Below, one piece after another: positions 53,119-61,448 of a stretch of DNA of 64,000 nucleotides. The notes below the pieces were generated by a model that worked only from the letters and a program-made list of their open reading frames with translations, had not been told where the DNA came from and ran no database searches. The stretch lies in assembly GCF_026343115.1 (NCBI RefSeq), contig NZ_JAPEMC010000001.1, positions 6,055,001 to 6,119,000 of the forward strand. The letters run 5' to 3'. Origin of the DNA: Streptomyces sp. NBC_00102 (GTDB lineage Bacteria; Actinomycetota; Actinomycetes; Streptomycetales; Streptomycetaceae). Position numbers and translations under genes: made by a program. Within the stretch, counting starts at the first letter, position 1; each line of letters opens with the position of its first letter.

Positions 53119-53544
53119 TCAGGCGAGGCTGGCCGTCAGGGTGATCGTGGTGCCGGACAGCGCCTGGCTGACCGGGCAGTTGGCCTTGGCGTCCTCGGCG
53201 GCCTTGACGAAGCCGGCCTCGTCCAGGCCGGGCACCGTGCCCACCACGGTGAGGTGGATGCCGGTGATGCCGGTGCCGGGCTGGAACGTCACGTCGGCCT
53301 TGGTCTCCAGCTGGGTGGGGGCGGTGCCCGCGCCGGCCAGGCCGTGCGAGAGGGCCATCGAGAAGCAGGCGGAGTGCGCGGCGGCGATGAGCTCCTCCGG
53401 GCTGGTCTTGCCGTTGGCCTGCTCGGCACGCGAGGGCCAGGAAACCGGGAACGCGCCGACACCGGAGGAGTCGAGGGTGACGACACCGCTGCCGTCCATC
53501 AGGTTGCCGTCCCAGACCGTGTGCGCCGTACGCGTGGTAGCCAT
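53119..53544 (-). CDS. OsmC/Ohr family peroxiredoxin (141 aa)
   Basis: A thiol peroxidase that reduces organic hydroperoxides. The two catalytic cysteines are in AAAHSACFSMALSHGL (about residue 60) and in DAKANCPVSQALSG (about 123). The arrangement matches OsmC rather than Ohr. ATG with gggatt upstream. Monocistronic by the look of the flanking hairpin. Confidence 0.92.
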   Translation of the reverse strand: MATTRTAHTVWDGNLMDGSGVVTLDSSGVGAFPVSWPSRAEQANGKTSPEELIAAAHSACFSMALSHGLAGAGTAPTQLETKADVTFQPGTGITGIHLTVVGTVPGLDEAGFVKAAEDAKANCPVSQALSGTTITLTASLA

Positions 53545-53661
53545 GGTGAATCCCTTCGGAAAAAGTGTGCGCGAATCGCGCGGAACCGCGGCACCTCGTG
53601 CGCCGCGGAACCGGTGAACGACACGGCCACCCGGAGGAGTCGTGCCGTCACCCCCACGAAC

Positions 53662-54753
53662 CTACTGCGCCACCAGCCCCTTGGCGTCCCGTGCCAGCGC
53701 CGTCAGCCGTGAGATCGCGCGGAAGTACTTCTTCCGGTACCCGCCGTTCAGCATCTCCTCGCTGAACAGCCGGTCGAAGGGTATGCCCGAGGCGAGGACC
53801 GGGATCTCACGGTCGTACAGACGGTCGGCGAGCACCACCAGACGCAGCGCCGTGGACTGGTCCGGCACCGGTACCACCCCGGTGAGGCAGACCGCCTCCA
53901 CCCCGTCCGTCATGGCCCCGTACCGGCTGGGGTGCACCTCGGCCAGGTGCCCGAGGAGGGCGGAGAAGTCGTCCAGCGCCGCACCCGGGGTGGCGTACGC
54001 GGCCCTGGTGACCTGCTCGTCGTCGAAGGGCGGCGGGGCCTCGGGCAGGCCCCGGTGCCGGTAGTCCTGGCCGTCGATCCGCAGCGGACGGAAGTGCGCG
54101 GAGAGGCCCTGGATCTCGCGGAGGAAATCGGCGGCGGCGAACCGGCCCTCGCCGAGCTTGCCCGGCAGCGTGTTGGAGGTCGCCGCCAGCGCCACGCCCG
54201 CCTCCACCAGCCTGCTGAGCAGCGAGGAGACCAGCACGGTGTCGCCCGGGTCGTCGAGCTCGAACTCGTCGATGCAGAGCAGCCGGTGCCCGCTCAGGGT
54301 CTTCACGGTCTGCTGGAAACCCAGCGCGCCGACGAGGTTCGTCAGCTCCACGAACGTGCCGAAGGCCTTCAGCGCCGGCTCGGCGGGCGTCGCGTGCCAG
54401 AGCGAGGCGAGCAGATGGGTCTTGCCGACGCCGTACCCGCCGTCGAGGTAGACCCCGCGCGGACCGGCCGGGGCCGCGGGCTTCTTGGCGAACCACCTCC
54501 GCTTGCCCTCGCCCGAGGCGGTCGACCCGCCGAGACCGGCGGCGAAAGAGCTGAGGACCGTGACGGCCTCGCTCTGGCTCGGCTGGGTCGGGTCGGGTAC
54601 GTACGTGGCGAAACGCACCGCATCGAAGCGCGGCGGCGGCACCATCTCGGCGACCAGACGGTCGGCGGGGACGTGCGGCCGGCGGGCGCACAGGGACAGC
54701 GGAGTCGCGCCGGTGAGGGAGTTCGCACCCGGAGCGGTGGTGGAGGACGACAC
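53662..54753 (-). CDS. zapE: Cell division protein ZapE-like AFG1 ATPase (363 aa)
   Basis: An AFG1-type P-loop ATPase: Walker A LDGGYGVGKTHLLASLWH (about 115), Walker B LLCIDEFELDDPGD, sensor LAATSNTLPGKLGEGRF and Arg-finger region FRPLRIDGQDYRH. GTG at 54753 chosen from the aaggtgga SD 5 nt upstream and the family N-terminus. It is divergent from the reductase gene with 37 bp between the starts. In E. coli the protein acts at the septum; its actinobacterial role is less clear. Confidence 0.87.
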   Translation of the reverse strand: MSSSTTAPGANSLTGATPLSLCARRPHVPADRLVAEMVPPPRFDAVRFATYVPDPTQPSQSEAVTVLSSFAAGLGGSTASGEGKRRWFAKKPAAPAGPRGVYLDGGYGVGKTHLLASLWHATPAEPALKAFGTFVELTNLVGALGFQQTVKTLSGHRLLCIDEFELDDPGDTVLVSSLLSRLVEAGVALAATSNTLPGKLGEGRFAAADFLREIQGLSAHFRPLRIDGQDYRHRGLPEAPPPFDDEQVTRAAYATPGAALDDFSALLGHLAEVHPSRYGAMTDGVEAVCLTGVVPVPDQSTALRLVVLADRLYDREIPVLASGIPFDRLFSEEMLNGGYRKKYFRAISRLTALARDAKGLVAQ

Positions 54754-54790
54754 AACTGTCCACCTTAAGGGCCGTGCCACACTGCCTGAC

Positions 54791-55612
54791 ATGCGAAGCC
54801 TGTTCCCTGTGACGGACCTGACAGTCACCGCCACCCCCGCCCCGGCCGGCGCCGAAGACCGCGAGTGGAGTTTCGACGAGCTGGCCGAGGCGTACGCCTA
54901 CCCCGCGGGCCCCGGACCCTGGCTGCGCGCCAACATGGTGACCACCCTGGACGGCGCCGCCCAGCACGACGGCCGCTCGCAGTCCATCTCGTCCCCCTCG
55001 GACATGCGCGTCTTCGGCACCCTGCGCGGCCTCGCCGACGTCGTGATCGCCGGCGCCGAGACGGTACGTACGGAGGGCTACCGGCCCGCCCGCGCCCGGG
55101 AGGTGTTCGCCGCGCGGCGGGCGGCCGCCGGGCAGTCGCCCGCCCCCGTCGTCGCCGTGGTCAGCGCGAGCCTGGACCTGGACTTCTCGGCTCCGCTCTA
55201 CACCGAGCCGCTGGTCCCCACCGTGGTGCTCACCGGGTCCGCCGCACCGGCCGAGCGGGTCTCGGCGGCACGGAAGGCGGGCGCCCGGGTGGTGGTCGCC
55301 GGCGAGGGGACCCGGGTCGACCCCGCCAGGGCCGTACGCGAACTGGCCGCCCTCGGGCTGACCCGGCAGCTGACGGAGGGCGGGCCCCGGCTGCTCGGCC
55401 AGTTCGTCGCCGCGGGTGTGCTGGACGAGCTCTGCCTGACCGTCTCGCCCGTGCTGACGGCCGGGGACGCGCAGCGGATCTCGGGAGGTCCGTCCGTACC
55501 GGTGCCCGCACGGTTCGCCCTGGCGGGGCTGCTGGAGGAGGACGGTTTCCTGTTCACGCGGTACCGCCGTCCCCGACTCGCCGGGAGCGCCGCGACTCCG
55601 CCCGGCTCTTAG
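54791..55612 (+). CDS. RibD C-terminal-type pyrimidine reductase family protein (273 aa)
   Basis: A dihydrofolate-reductase-fold protein: WLRANMVTTLDGAAQHDGRS at about 48, VIAGAETVRTEGYRPAR (dinucleotide loop) and LTEGGPRLLGQFVAAGVLDELCLTVSP. These are the features of the reductase half of RibD, without the deaminase half. It could reduce a riboflavin precursor or a related pyrimidine or lactone. No riboflavin gene is nearby. Confidence 0.87.
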   Translation: MRSLFPVTDLTVTATPAPAGAEDREWSFDELAEAYAYPAGPGPWLRANMVTTLDGAAQHDGRSQSISSPSDMRVFGTLRGLADVVIAGAETVRTEGYRPARAREVFAARRAAAGQSPAPVVAVVSASLDLDFSAPLYTEPLVPTVVLTGSAAPAERVSAARKAGARVVVAGEGTRVDPARAVRELAALGLTRQLTEGGPRLLGQFVAAGVLDELCLTVSPVLTAGDAQRISGGPSVPVPARFALAGLLEEDGFLFTRYRRPRLAGSAATPPGS

Positions 55613-55812
55613 CGCCTGTACCGGGTTCCGGGCCGGGCTCGCGGCTCATCCGGCCCGGAAACTCGATACGGGCACTAACGGAATTTCCCGTTCCGCTTGC
55701 CTTCCGCTGGGCACACTTACCTCAGCAATCTCCGTGCGATCACGGGGAAGGATGGTTTCAGCAACGGCCCTCCACCAGGCCGGCCGGATGAAGAAGCGGA
55801 AGGGCGCCCGTC

Positions 55813-56283
55813 GTGTTCACAAGCGTTTTGATGATCGAGAAGCCGCTCACCCCCGAGGACGTCGACTTCGTCACGACCCTCCACGGCGACGAGCGGATCT
55901 CGTTCATCGTGCTCATGCAGCCGCGCGGCGACCAGGCCGACGTCCTGCTCCGCGCGATCGACGACGTGGCGCTCGGCGAACTGCGCGACGCCACCCGCGA
56001 GGGCGACGAGCCCGAGGGCAAGGACGCCCGCGAACCCGCGCGGCTCGCCCTCGAACACTCCCTGCGCGCCCTGCGGGCCGCGGGCTCCGAAGCGGTCGGG
56101 CAGGTCGTCGAGGACCACCCGCTGGACGGTCTCAAGACCGTGGTGGACGATTCGCGCGCCGACGAGGTCATCGTGCTGACCGCCCCGCACTACGTGGAGG
56201 AGTTCTTCCACCGCGACTGGGCCTCCCGCGCCCGCCACAAGGTCGGCGTCCCGGTGCTCAAGCTCTTCGCACACAGCGAATAG
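55813..56283 (+). CDS. Conserved hypothetical protein, nucleotide-binding alpha/beta fold like (156 aa)
   Basis: Homologues are often labelled indole-3-glycerol-phosphate synthase, which the sequence does not support. It has VVDDSRADEVIVLTAPHYVEEFFHRDWASRARHKVGVPVLKLFAH (about 112-155), which resembles the last strands of universal stress or Usp-like proteins. GTG start. It is 60 nt upstream of murC on the same strand, so it is probably co-transcribed with it. Confidence 0.75.
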   Translation: MFTSVLMIEKPLTPEDVDFVTTLHGDERISFIVLMQPRGDQADVLLRAIDDVALGELRDATREGDEPEGKDAREPARLALEHSLRALRAAGSEAVGQVVEDHPLDGLKTVVDDSRADEVIVLTAPHYVEEFFHRDWASRARHKVGVPVLKLFAHSE

Positions 56284-56342
56284 GCTGGGCACCGGTGCCG
56301 GGCGGACCCGGCCCCACGACCGACTTCAGGGAGAGAACACGC

Positions 56343-57743
56343 ATGGCACCCGGTATTCCTGCCGCCATGGAACGGCCGCACTTCATCGGCATCGGCGGCG
56401 CCGGAATGTCGGGCATCGCGAAGATCCTCGCCCAGCGGGGCGCGAAGGTGGCCGGCAGCGACGCCAAGGAGTCCGGGACCGCCGAGGCGCTGCGCGCGCT
56501 GGGGGCGACCGTCCACATCGGCCACGCCGCGGCCCACCTGGCCTCCGACGCGACCTGCGTGGTCGTCTCCAGCGCCATCCGCGCCGACAATCCGGAGCTG
56601 GTGCGCGCCGCCGAGCTCTCCGTCCCGGTGGTGCACCGCTCCGACGCGCTCGCCTCGCTGATGACCGGTACCCGGGCCATCGCCGTCGCCGGTACCCACG
56701 GCAAGACGACCACCACCTCGATGCTGGCCGTCGCCCTCACCTCGCTGGGCCTCGACCCCTCGTACGCCATCGGCGGCGACCTGGAGGGACCGGGCACCAA
56801 TGCCACCCACGGCGGCGGCGAGATCTTCGTGGCCGAGGCGGACGAGAGCGACCGCAGCTTCCAGAAGTACGACCCCGAGGTCGCGATCGTCCTCAACGTC
56901 GAGCTCGACCACCACGCGAACTACGCCTCGATGGACGAGATCTACGAGTCCTTCGAGAAGTTCGCCGCGAAGATCACCCCCGGCGGCACCCTCGTCGTCG
57001 CCGCCGACCAGCCCGGCGCCGTCGAACTCACCCGGCGGCTGCGCGAGAACGCCCGGGACGATCTGAACATCGTCACCTACGGCGAGTCCCAGACCGCCGA
57101 CGTCCGCGTCCACAAGGTCACCCCGCGCGGGCTGACCAGCGAGGTCACGGTCCTGCTGAACGGCAAGTTCCTCACCTTCACCGTCTCCGTGCCCGGCCGC
57201 CACTACGCCCACAACGCCGTCGCGGCCCTCGCCGCCGGCGTCGCCCTCGGCGTCCCCGCGCACAACCTCGCCTCCGCCATCGGGACGTACACCGGGGTCA
57301 AGCGCCGGCTCCAGCTCAAGGGCGAGGCCGCGGGCGTCCAGGTCATCGACTCGTACGCCCACCACCCCACCGAGATGACCGCCGACCTGGAGGCCATGCG
57401 CGGCGCTGCCGCCGACGCCCGCATCCTGGTCGTCTTCCAGCCCCACCTCTTCTCCCGCACCCAGGAGCTCGGCACCGAGATGGGCCAGGCCCTCGCCCTC
57501 GCCGACGCCTCCGTGGTCCTGGACATCTACCCGGCCCGCGAGGACCCGGTCCCCGGCGTCACCAGCGCGCTGATCATCGACGCCGCGCTGGCCGCCGGCG
57601 CCGACGTCACCGCCGTGCACGACAAGGCCGAGGTCCCCGGGGTCGTCGCGGGAATGGCGAAGCACGGCGACTTGGTTCTCACCATGGGAGCGGGCGACGT
57701 CACCGACCTCGGCCCGCACATCCTGGACCAGCTGTCGAAGTGA
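56343..57743 (+). CDS. murC: UDP-N-acetylmuramate--L-alanine ligase (466 aa)
   Basis: Adds L-Ala to UDP-MurNAc in peptidoglycan synthesis. Motifs are HFIGIGGAGMSGIAKILA (UDP-site), AIAVAGTHGKTTTTSMLAVAL (ATP P-loop, about 122), FVAEADESDRSF, VLNVELDHHANY and the DSYAHHPTEM and FQPHLFSRT signatures. The gene lies outside the division/cell-wall cluster, which is usual for Streptomyces. ATG with agggagag upstream. The msrB gene starts 14 nt after its stop. Confidence 0.95.
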   Translation: MAPGIPAAMERPHFIGIGGAGMSGIAKILAQRGAKVAGSDAKESGTAEALRALGATVHIGHAAAHLASDATCVVVSSAIRADNPELVRAAELSVPVVHRSDALASLMTGTRAIAVAGTHGKTTTTSMLAVALTSLGLDPSYAIGGDLEGPGTNATHGGGEIFVAEADESDRSFQKYDPEVAIVLNVELDHHANYASMDEIYESFEKFAAKITPGGTLVVAADQPGAVELTRRLRENARDDLNIVTYGESQTADVRVHKVTPRGLTSEVTVLLNGKFLTFTVSVPGRHYAHNAVAALAAGVALGVPAHNLASAIGTYTGVKRRLQLKGEAAGVQVIDSYAHHPTEMTADLEAMRGAAADARILVVFQPHLFSRTQELGTEMGQALALADASVVLDIYPAREDPVPGVTSALIIDAALAAGADVTAVHDKAEVPGVVAGMAKHGDLVLTMGAGDVTDLGPHILDQLSK

Positions 57744-57757
57744 GGGAGCGAGCCACC

Positions 57758-58162
57758 GTGCCGTACGACATCGAGAAGCCAGACGAGCAGTGGCGGGAAG
57801 AGCTCTCCCCGGCCGAGTACGCCGTGCTGCGCAAGGCCGGGACCGAACCCGCCTTCGTGGGTGAGTACACCGACACCAAGACCGAGGGCGTCTACTCCTG
57901 CCGCGCCTGCGGGGCGGAGCTGTTCCGCTCCGACACGAAGTTCGAGTCGCACTGCGGCTGGCCGTCCTTCTACGACCCGAAGGACACCGACGCGGTCGAG
58001 CTCATCTCGGACACCAGCCACGGCATGGTCCGCACCGAGGTGCGCTGCTCCCGCTGCGGCTCCCACCTCGGCCACGTCTTCGAGGGCGAAGGCTACGAGA
58101 CCCCGACCGACCAGCGCTACTGCATCAACTCCATCTCGCTGAAGCTGACGCCGGACGCCTGA
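57758..58162 (+). CDS. msrB: Methionine-(R)-sulfoxide reductase (134 aa)
   Basis: Two zinc CxxC pairs (CRACGAELF and CSRCGSHLGHVF) and the catalytic Cys in RYCINSISL near the C-terminus, with HCGWPSFYDP in between. GTG at 57758 fits the family's usual N-terminus (PYDIEKPDEQW) and an SD gaggga 9 nt upstream. An alternative GTG at 57740 overlaps the murC stop. Confidence 0.93.
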   Translation: MPYDIEKPDEQWREELSPAEYAVLRKAGTEPAFVGEYTDTKTEGVYSCRACGAELFRSDTKFESHCGWPSFYDPKDTDAVELISDTSHGMVRTEVRCSRCGSHLGHVFEGEGYETPTDQRYCINSISLKLTPDA

Positions 58163-58170
58163 TCCCCGTC

Positions 58171-58258
58171 GGTACGCGGAAGGGCCGGAGCCCACGAGGA
58201 CGCTGTTGGCGGGAATTCGCCGACAGCGTCCCACGAGGCTCCGGCCCTTCCGCGTACC
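58171..58258. terminator. Two-stage hairpin: 22-bp outer stem and 13-bp inner stem
   Basis: Outer arms 58171-58192 and 58237-58258 are perfectly complementary. Inner arms 58199-58211 and 58218-58230 pair over 12 of 13 positions. The inner stem is flanked on both sides by the direct repeat ccacgag. It lies between convergent msrB and the SulP gene and would stop transcription both ways. Confidence 0.85.
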
Positions 58259-58278
58259 CCGGCGACGGGCTCGCGGCC

Positions 58279-59829
58279 TCAGCCCGCGGCGAGCTCCCCG
58301 CTGAGCCGGTTGTGGAGGCGTGCGCTCGGCTCGTTCAGGCCGGTGATCTCGACGGTCTTGCCCCGCTGGGCGTACCGGGCACCGATCGTGTCGAGAACGG
58401 CCACGGACGAGGCGTCCCAGACGTGGGCGGCGGACAGGTCGATCACCACCCGCTCCGGGTCCCCGGCGTAGTCGAAGCGGCCCACGAGCTCGTTGGAGGA
58501 AGCGAAGAAGAGCGCCCCGGTCACCCGGTAGACCACGGTGGTGCCGTCCGGGTCGACGACGGCGGTGATGTCCGCCGAATGGGCCACCCGCTTGGCGAAG
58601 ACCACCATCGCGATCACCGAGCCGACGACCACACCGATGGCGAGGTTGTGGGTCGCGACGACCACCACCACGGTGATCACCATGACGGCGATCTCCCCGG
58701 CGGGCATCCGTCGCAGGGTCTTCGGGGCTATGGAGTGCCAGTCGAAGGTGGCGAACGAGACCATCGCCATGACCGCGACCAGGGCGGCCATCGGAATCTC
58801 GGAGACCACCGGCCCGAAGGCGATGCAGAGCACCATCAGGAACGCGCCGGCGAGAAACGTCGACATGCGGGTCCGCGCCCCGGACACCTTCACGTTGATC
58901 ATCGTCTGGCCGATCATCGCGCAGCCGCCCATCCCGCCGAAGAAGCCGGTGACGATGTTGGCGATGCCCTGGCCGACCGACTCGCGGGTCTTGTCGGAGC
59001 GGGTGTCGGTGATCTCGTCGACCAGCTTCGCCGTCATCAGCGACTCCATCAGACCGACCAGCGCCATCGCGAGCGCGTACGGGGCCACGGTCGTCAGTGT
59101 GTGGAGGGTGAACGGCACGTCGGGCAGGCCCGGCACCGGCAGGGACGAGGGCAGCTCGCCCCGGTCGCCGACGGTCGGCACCGCGATCCCCGCGGCCATG
59201 GTGAAGGCGGTGAGGACCACGATCGAGACCAGCGGGCCCGGGACGACCGTGGTGATCTTCGGGAAGAACACCAGCAGCGCCAGACCGGCCACGATCAGCG
59301 GGTAGACCGCCCAGGGCACGTTCCGCATCTCGGGGACCTGCGCCATGAAGACCAGGATCGCCAGCGCGTTCACGAAGCCGACCATCACCGAGCGCGGCAC
59401 GAACCGCATCAGCTTCGCCACCCCCAGCGCACCCAGGACGATCTGGAAGACCCCGGCGAGGATCACGGCGGCGACCAGGTAGCCGAAGCCGTGCTCACGG
59501 TTGAGCGGCGCGACCACCAGGGACACCGCACCGGTGGCGGCGGAGATCATCGCCCGGCGCCCACCCACCACGGAGATCACCACGGCCATGGTGAAGGCGG
59601 AGAACAGGCCGACCGCCGGATCGACCCCGGCGATCACCGAGAACGAGATCGCCTCGGGAATCAGCGCGAGGCCGACCACCAGACCGGCCAGCACCTCGGT
59701 GCGCCAGACCTTCGGGTCGCCCAGCCAGTCGGGCTTCAGCGCGCGCAGCCGCGCGGCCGGGGTGGCGGTGGAGACCGCGGTGACGGGGGAGGACAAGGCA
59801 GCGGAACCTGTCGTGCTCGGGCACACCAC
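58279..59829 (-). CDS. SulP-family anion transporter with STAS domain (about 516 aa)
   Basis: Ten or more hydrophobic segments starting with LKPDWLGDPKVWRTEVLAGL (the SulP N-terminal motif), then TMAVVISVVGGRRAMISAATGAV and GFFGGMGGCAMIGQTMINV. A cytoplasmic STAS domain closes the protein (VVIDLSAAHVWDASSVAVLD, about 455-475). The substrate may be sulfate, bicarbonate or another anion. The start is uncertain: the GTG pair at 59826-59829 gives a reasonable N-terminus but lacks a clear SD, and a TTG at 59796 is an alternative. Confidence 0.87.
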   Translation of the reverse strand: MVCPSTTGSAALSSPVTAVSTATPAARLRALKPDWLGDPKVWRTEVLAGLVVGLALIPEAISFSVIAGVDPAVGLFSAFTMAVVISVVGGRRAMISAATGAVSLVVAPLNREHGFGYLVAAVILAGVFQIVLGALGVAKLMRFVPRSVMVGFVNALAILVFMAQVPEMRNVPWAVYPLIVAGLALLVFFPKITTVVPGPLVSIVVLTAFTMAAGIAVPTVGDRGELPSSLPVPGLPDVPFTLHTLTTVAPYALAMALVGLMESLMTAKLVDEITDTRSDKTRESVGQGIANIVTGFFGGMGGCAMIGQTMINVKVSGARTRMSTFLAGAFLMVLCIAFGPVVSEIPMAALVAVMAMVSFATFDWHSIAPKTLRRMPAGEIAVMVITVVVVVATHNLAIGVVVGSVIAMVVFAKRVAHSADITAVVDPDGTTVVYRVTGALFFASSNELVGRFDYAGDPERVVIDLSAAHVWDASSVAVLDTIGARYAQRGKTVEITGLNEPSARLHNRLSGELAAG

Positions 59830-60018
59830 CGGGTCGGGCAGGCCGAGGGCGTCGTGCGTCGTTACGTGGAGCGCCGGGACGGCACCCCGCGGACGGCCCC
59901 GTGACCGGGACCGGAAGGAGAGGAGGGGCGAACGGAACCTCCGCCGGGGGCGGCATCGGCCCCGGCGCGGGTGGGACGGGCGCGCGGAGCGCACTCTCAC
60001 CACCCTCACCACCCGAAA

Positions 60019-60046
60019 AACCCTACCCCGAGGTCGGGGCAGGGTT
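60019..60046. terminator. Hairpin between the DUF2267 and SulP genes
   Basis: Arms 60019-60031 and 60034-60046 pair at 12 of 13 positions with a 2-nt loop, as either the end of the DUF2267 transcript or a leader element of the transporter gene. Confidence 0.5.
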
Positions 60047-60164
60047 CGATGGCGGCCGTGGTACGGGGCCGAAACGCCCCGCGCTCCGTCCGGGGGCGGA
60101 CAGTGCGCGGGGCGGCGGCGAGTGCGATCAGTGGGACTTGTGTGGTGCCGGGTCCGGACGGGGG

Positions 60165-60596
60165 TCAGGCGGCGCGGGCGAGCTCGGCGCGGCCGAAGAG
60201 GAGGGCGTACCCCTGGGGGAGTGCCTGGAGCACCCGGGCCAGGAGATCGGGGCCGGCCAGCTGGGCCACCGTGGTCAGCACGGAGCCCGTGTCCCAGCGG
60301 GTGGTGGCGGTGCTCGCGCCGGTCAGCAGGGCGAGCGAGGTGACGAAGTCACGCCCGGTGAGCGGAGCCTCGGGTCTGCCGGCGAGGAAGACGCCGGCGG
60401 CTTCCTCCGGCAGCCGGGCCGCCAGGCCCTGGCGCTCGGTCCCGGTCAACTGCCCGCCGAGACCGGCCAGTACGAGGCGTACCGCTTCCTCGGCCCGTTC
60501 CCGGGTCGGGTAGGCGCCGTCGTAGCGGATCTTCTCGAGCATCAGGGTGTAGGTCATGGCCGGGGCGCACTGGGTGGATTCAGTCGTGTTCTGCAT
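60165..60596 (-). CDS. DUF2267 family protein (143 aa)
   Basis: A small helical protein with a DUF2267 pattern: AEEAVRLVLAGLGGQLTGTERQGLAARLPEE then FVTSLALLTGAS. Start ATG 60596 with gagagagg upstream; the internal ATG at 60557 has no SD. Unknown function. Confidence 0.82.
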   Translation of the reverse strand: MQNTTESTQCAPAMTYTLMLEKIRYDGAYPTRERAEEAVRLVLAGLGGQLTGTERQGLAARLPEEAAGVFLAGRPEAPLTGRDFVTSLALLTGASTATTRWDTGSVLTTVAQLAGPDLLARVLQALPQGYALLFGRAELARAA

Positions 60597-60837
60597 CGTT
60601 CGGCGATTGCCTCTCTCGTCGCAGTGGCCTTCTCGCCCGCGCCGGAGGTGGAACGTACGGAGCCAGTGCGGGCGGGGTGCGGGGCTGGTGTTCAGCCGTT
60701 ACCCCCGCCCAGCCACCTCACACGTGCGAAGCCGAAGTGCGGGGCGGCCTTCCGACGGCGGGCGGCGGCCCGGAGGTGCTGGACCGTCAGAATGCCCTCG
60801 GCCGGCCGGCTTTCGCGTCTGGTTCCGGACGCCCCGT

Positions 60838-61194
60838 TCAGAGGTCGGGGGCGAGCAGGGTGAGGCGCAGCAGCGCCGCGAGCGCGAGTGCGGCGGGGGC
60901 CGCGTACCAGTACCTCCTGAGCCACGCGCACCTGACGGCGATCCAGGTCGCCGCGGTGAGCAGGGCGGCGGAGAAGAGCCCGAGACCGGCGCCGACCTGC
61001 GAGTCGGTGACCGCCTGGGTGTCCCAGGACCCGTCGGGTTCGACCAGGTAGCCCACGCACACGAGGTATCCGGTCACCAGGATTCCCAGAACCAGGACGA
61101 CGGCGCAGATGCGGGTGCCCCACCGGTCCGCCGCGCGGGAGGAGAGGCGGGCGGCGAGCGGGGAGCCGGCGCTCCCGTTCCTGTTCACGTTCAC
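60838..61194 (-). CDS. Small membrane protein (118 aa)
   Basis: Three hydrophobic segments (VVLVLGILVTGYLVCVGYLV, LGLFSAALLTAATWIAV, AALALAALLRLTLLA). GTG 61194 with ggagagg upstream; a second GTG is two codons later. No family recognised. Confidence 0.65.
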   Translation of the reverse strand: MNVNRNGSAGSPLAARLSSRAADRWGTRICAVVLVLGILVTGYLVCVGYLVEPDGSWDTQAVTDSQVGAGLGLFSAALLTAATWIAVRCAWLRRYWYAAPAALALAALLRLTLLAPDL

Positions 61195-61448
61195 TTCGGC
61201 CTCTCCGGCGGGTGGTCCGGCCTTCGGTCCGCAACTGCGTTCCGGGCGCCGCGCGGCGCACCGGTCCGACGCGGCGCACCGGTCCGGGGGAGGGACAGGC
61301 GTTCGGCGAGATCGTGCCGGTGGCCGAGGGCGCCCCGGCCGTGGACCGGTTCGTGGGCGTCCTCGGACGCGATCCGGGGCGGCCCGGGTCTCCTGACGCC
61401 GCACACGATCCGGGGGCGGCCCCGGGGTTCCCGCCCGGCCGGGAGCCG

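Noticed and set aside
58312..59904. 530-codon plus-strand frame rich in His, Asp and Arg
   Set aside because: It is the antisense of the SulP transporter; His/Asp richness mirrors hydrophobic codons on the other strand.
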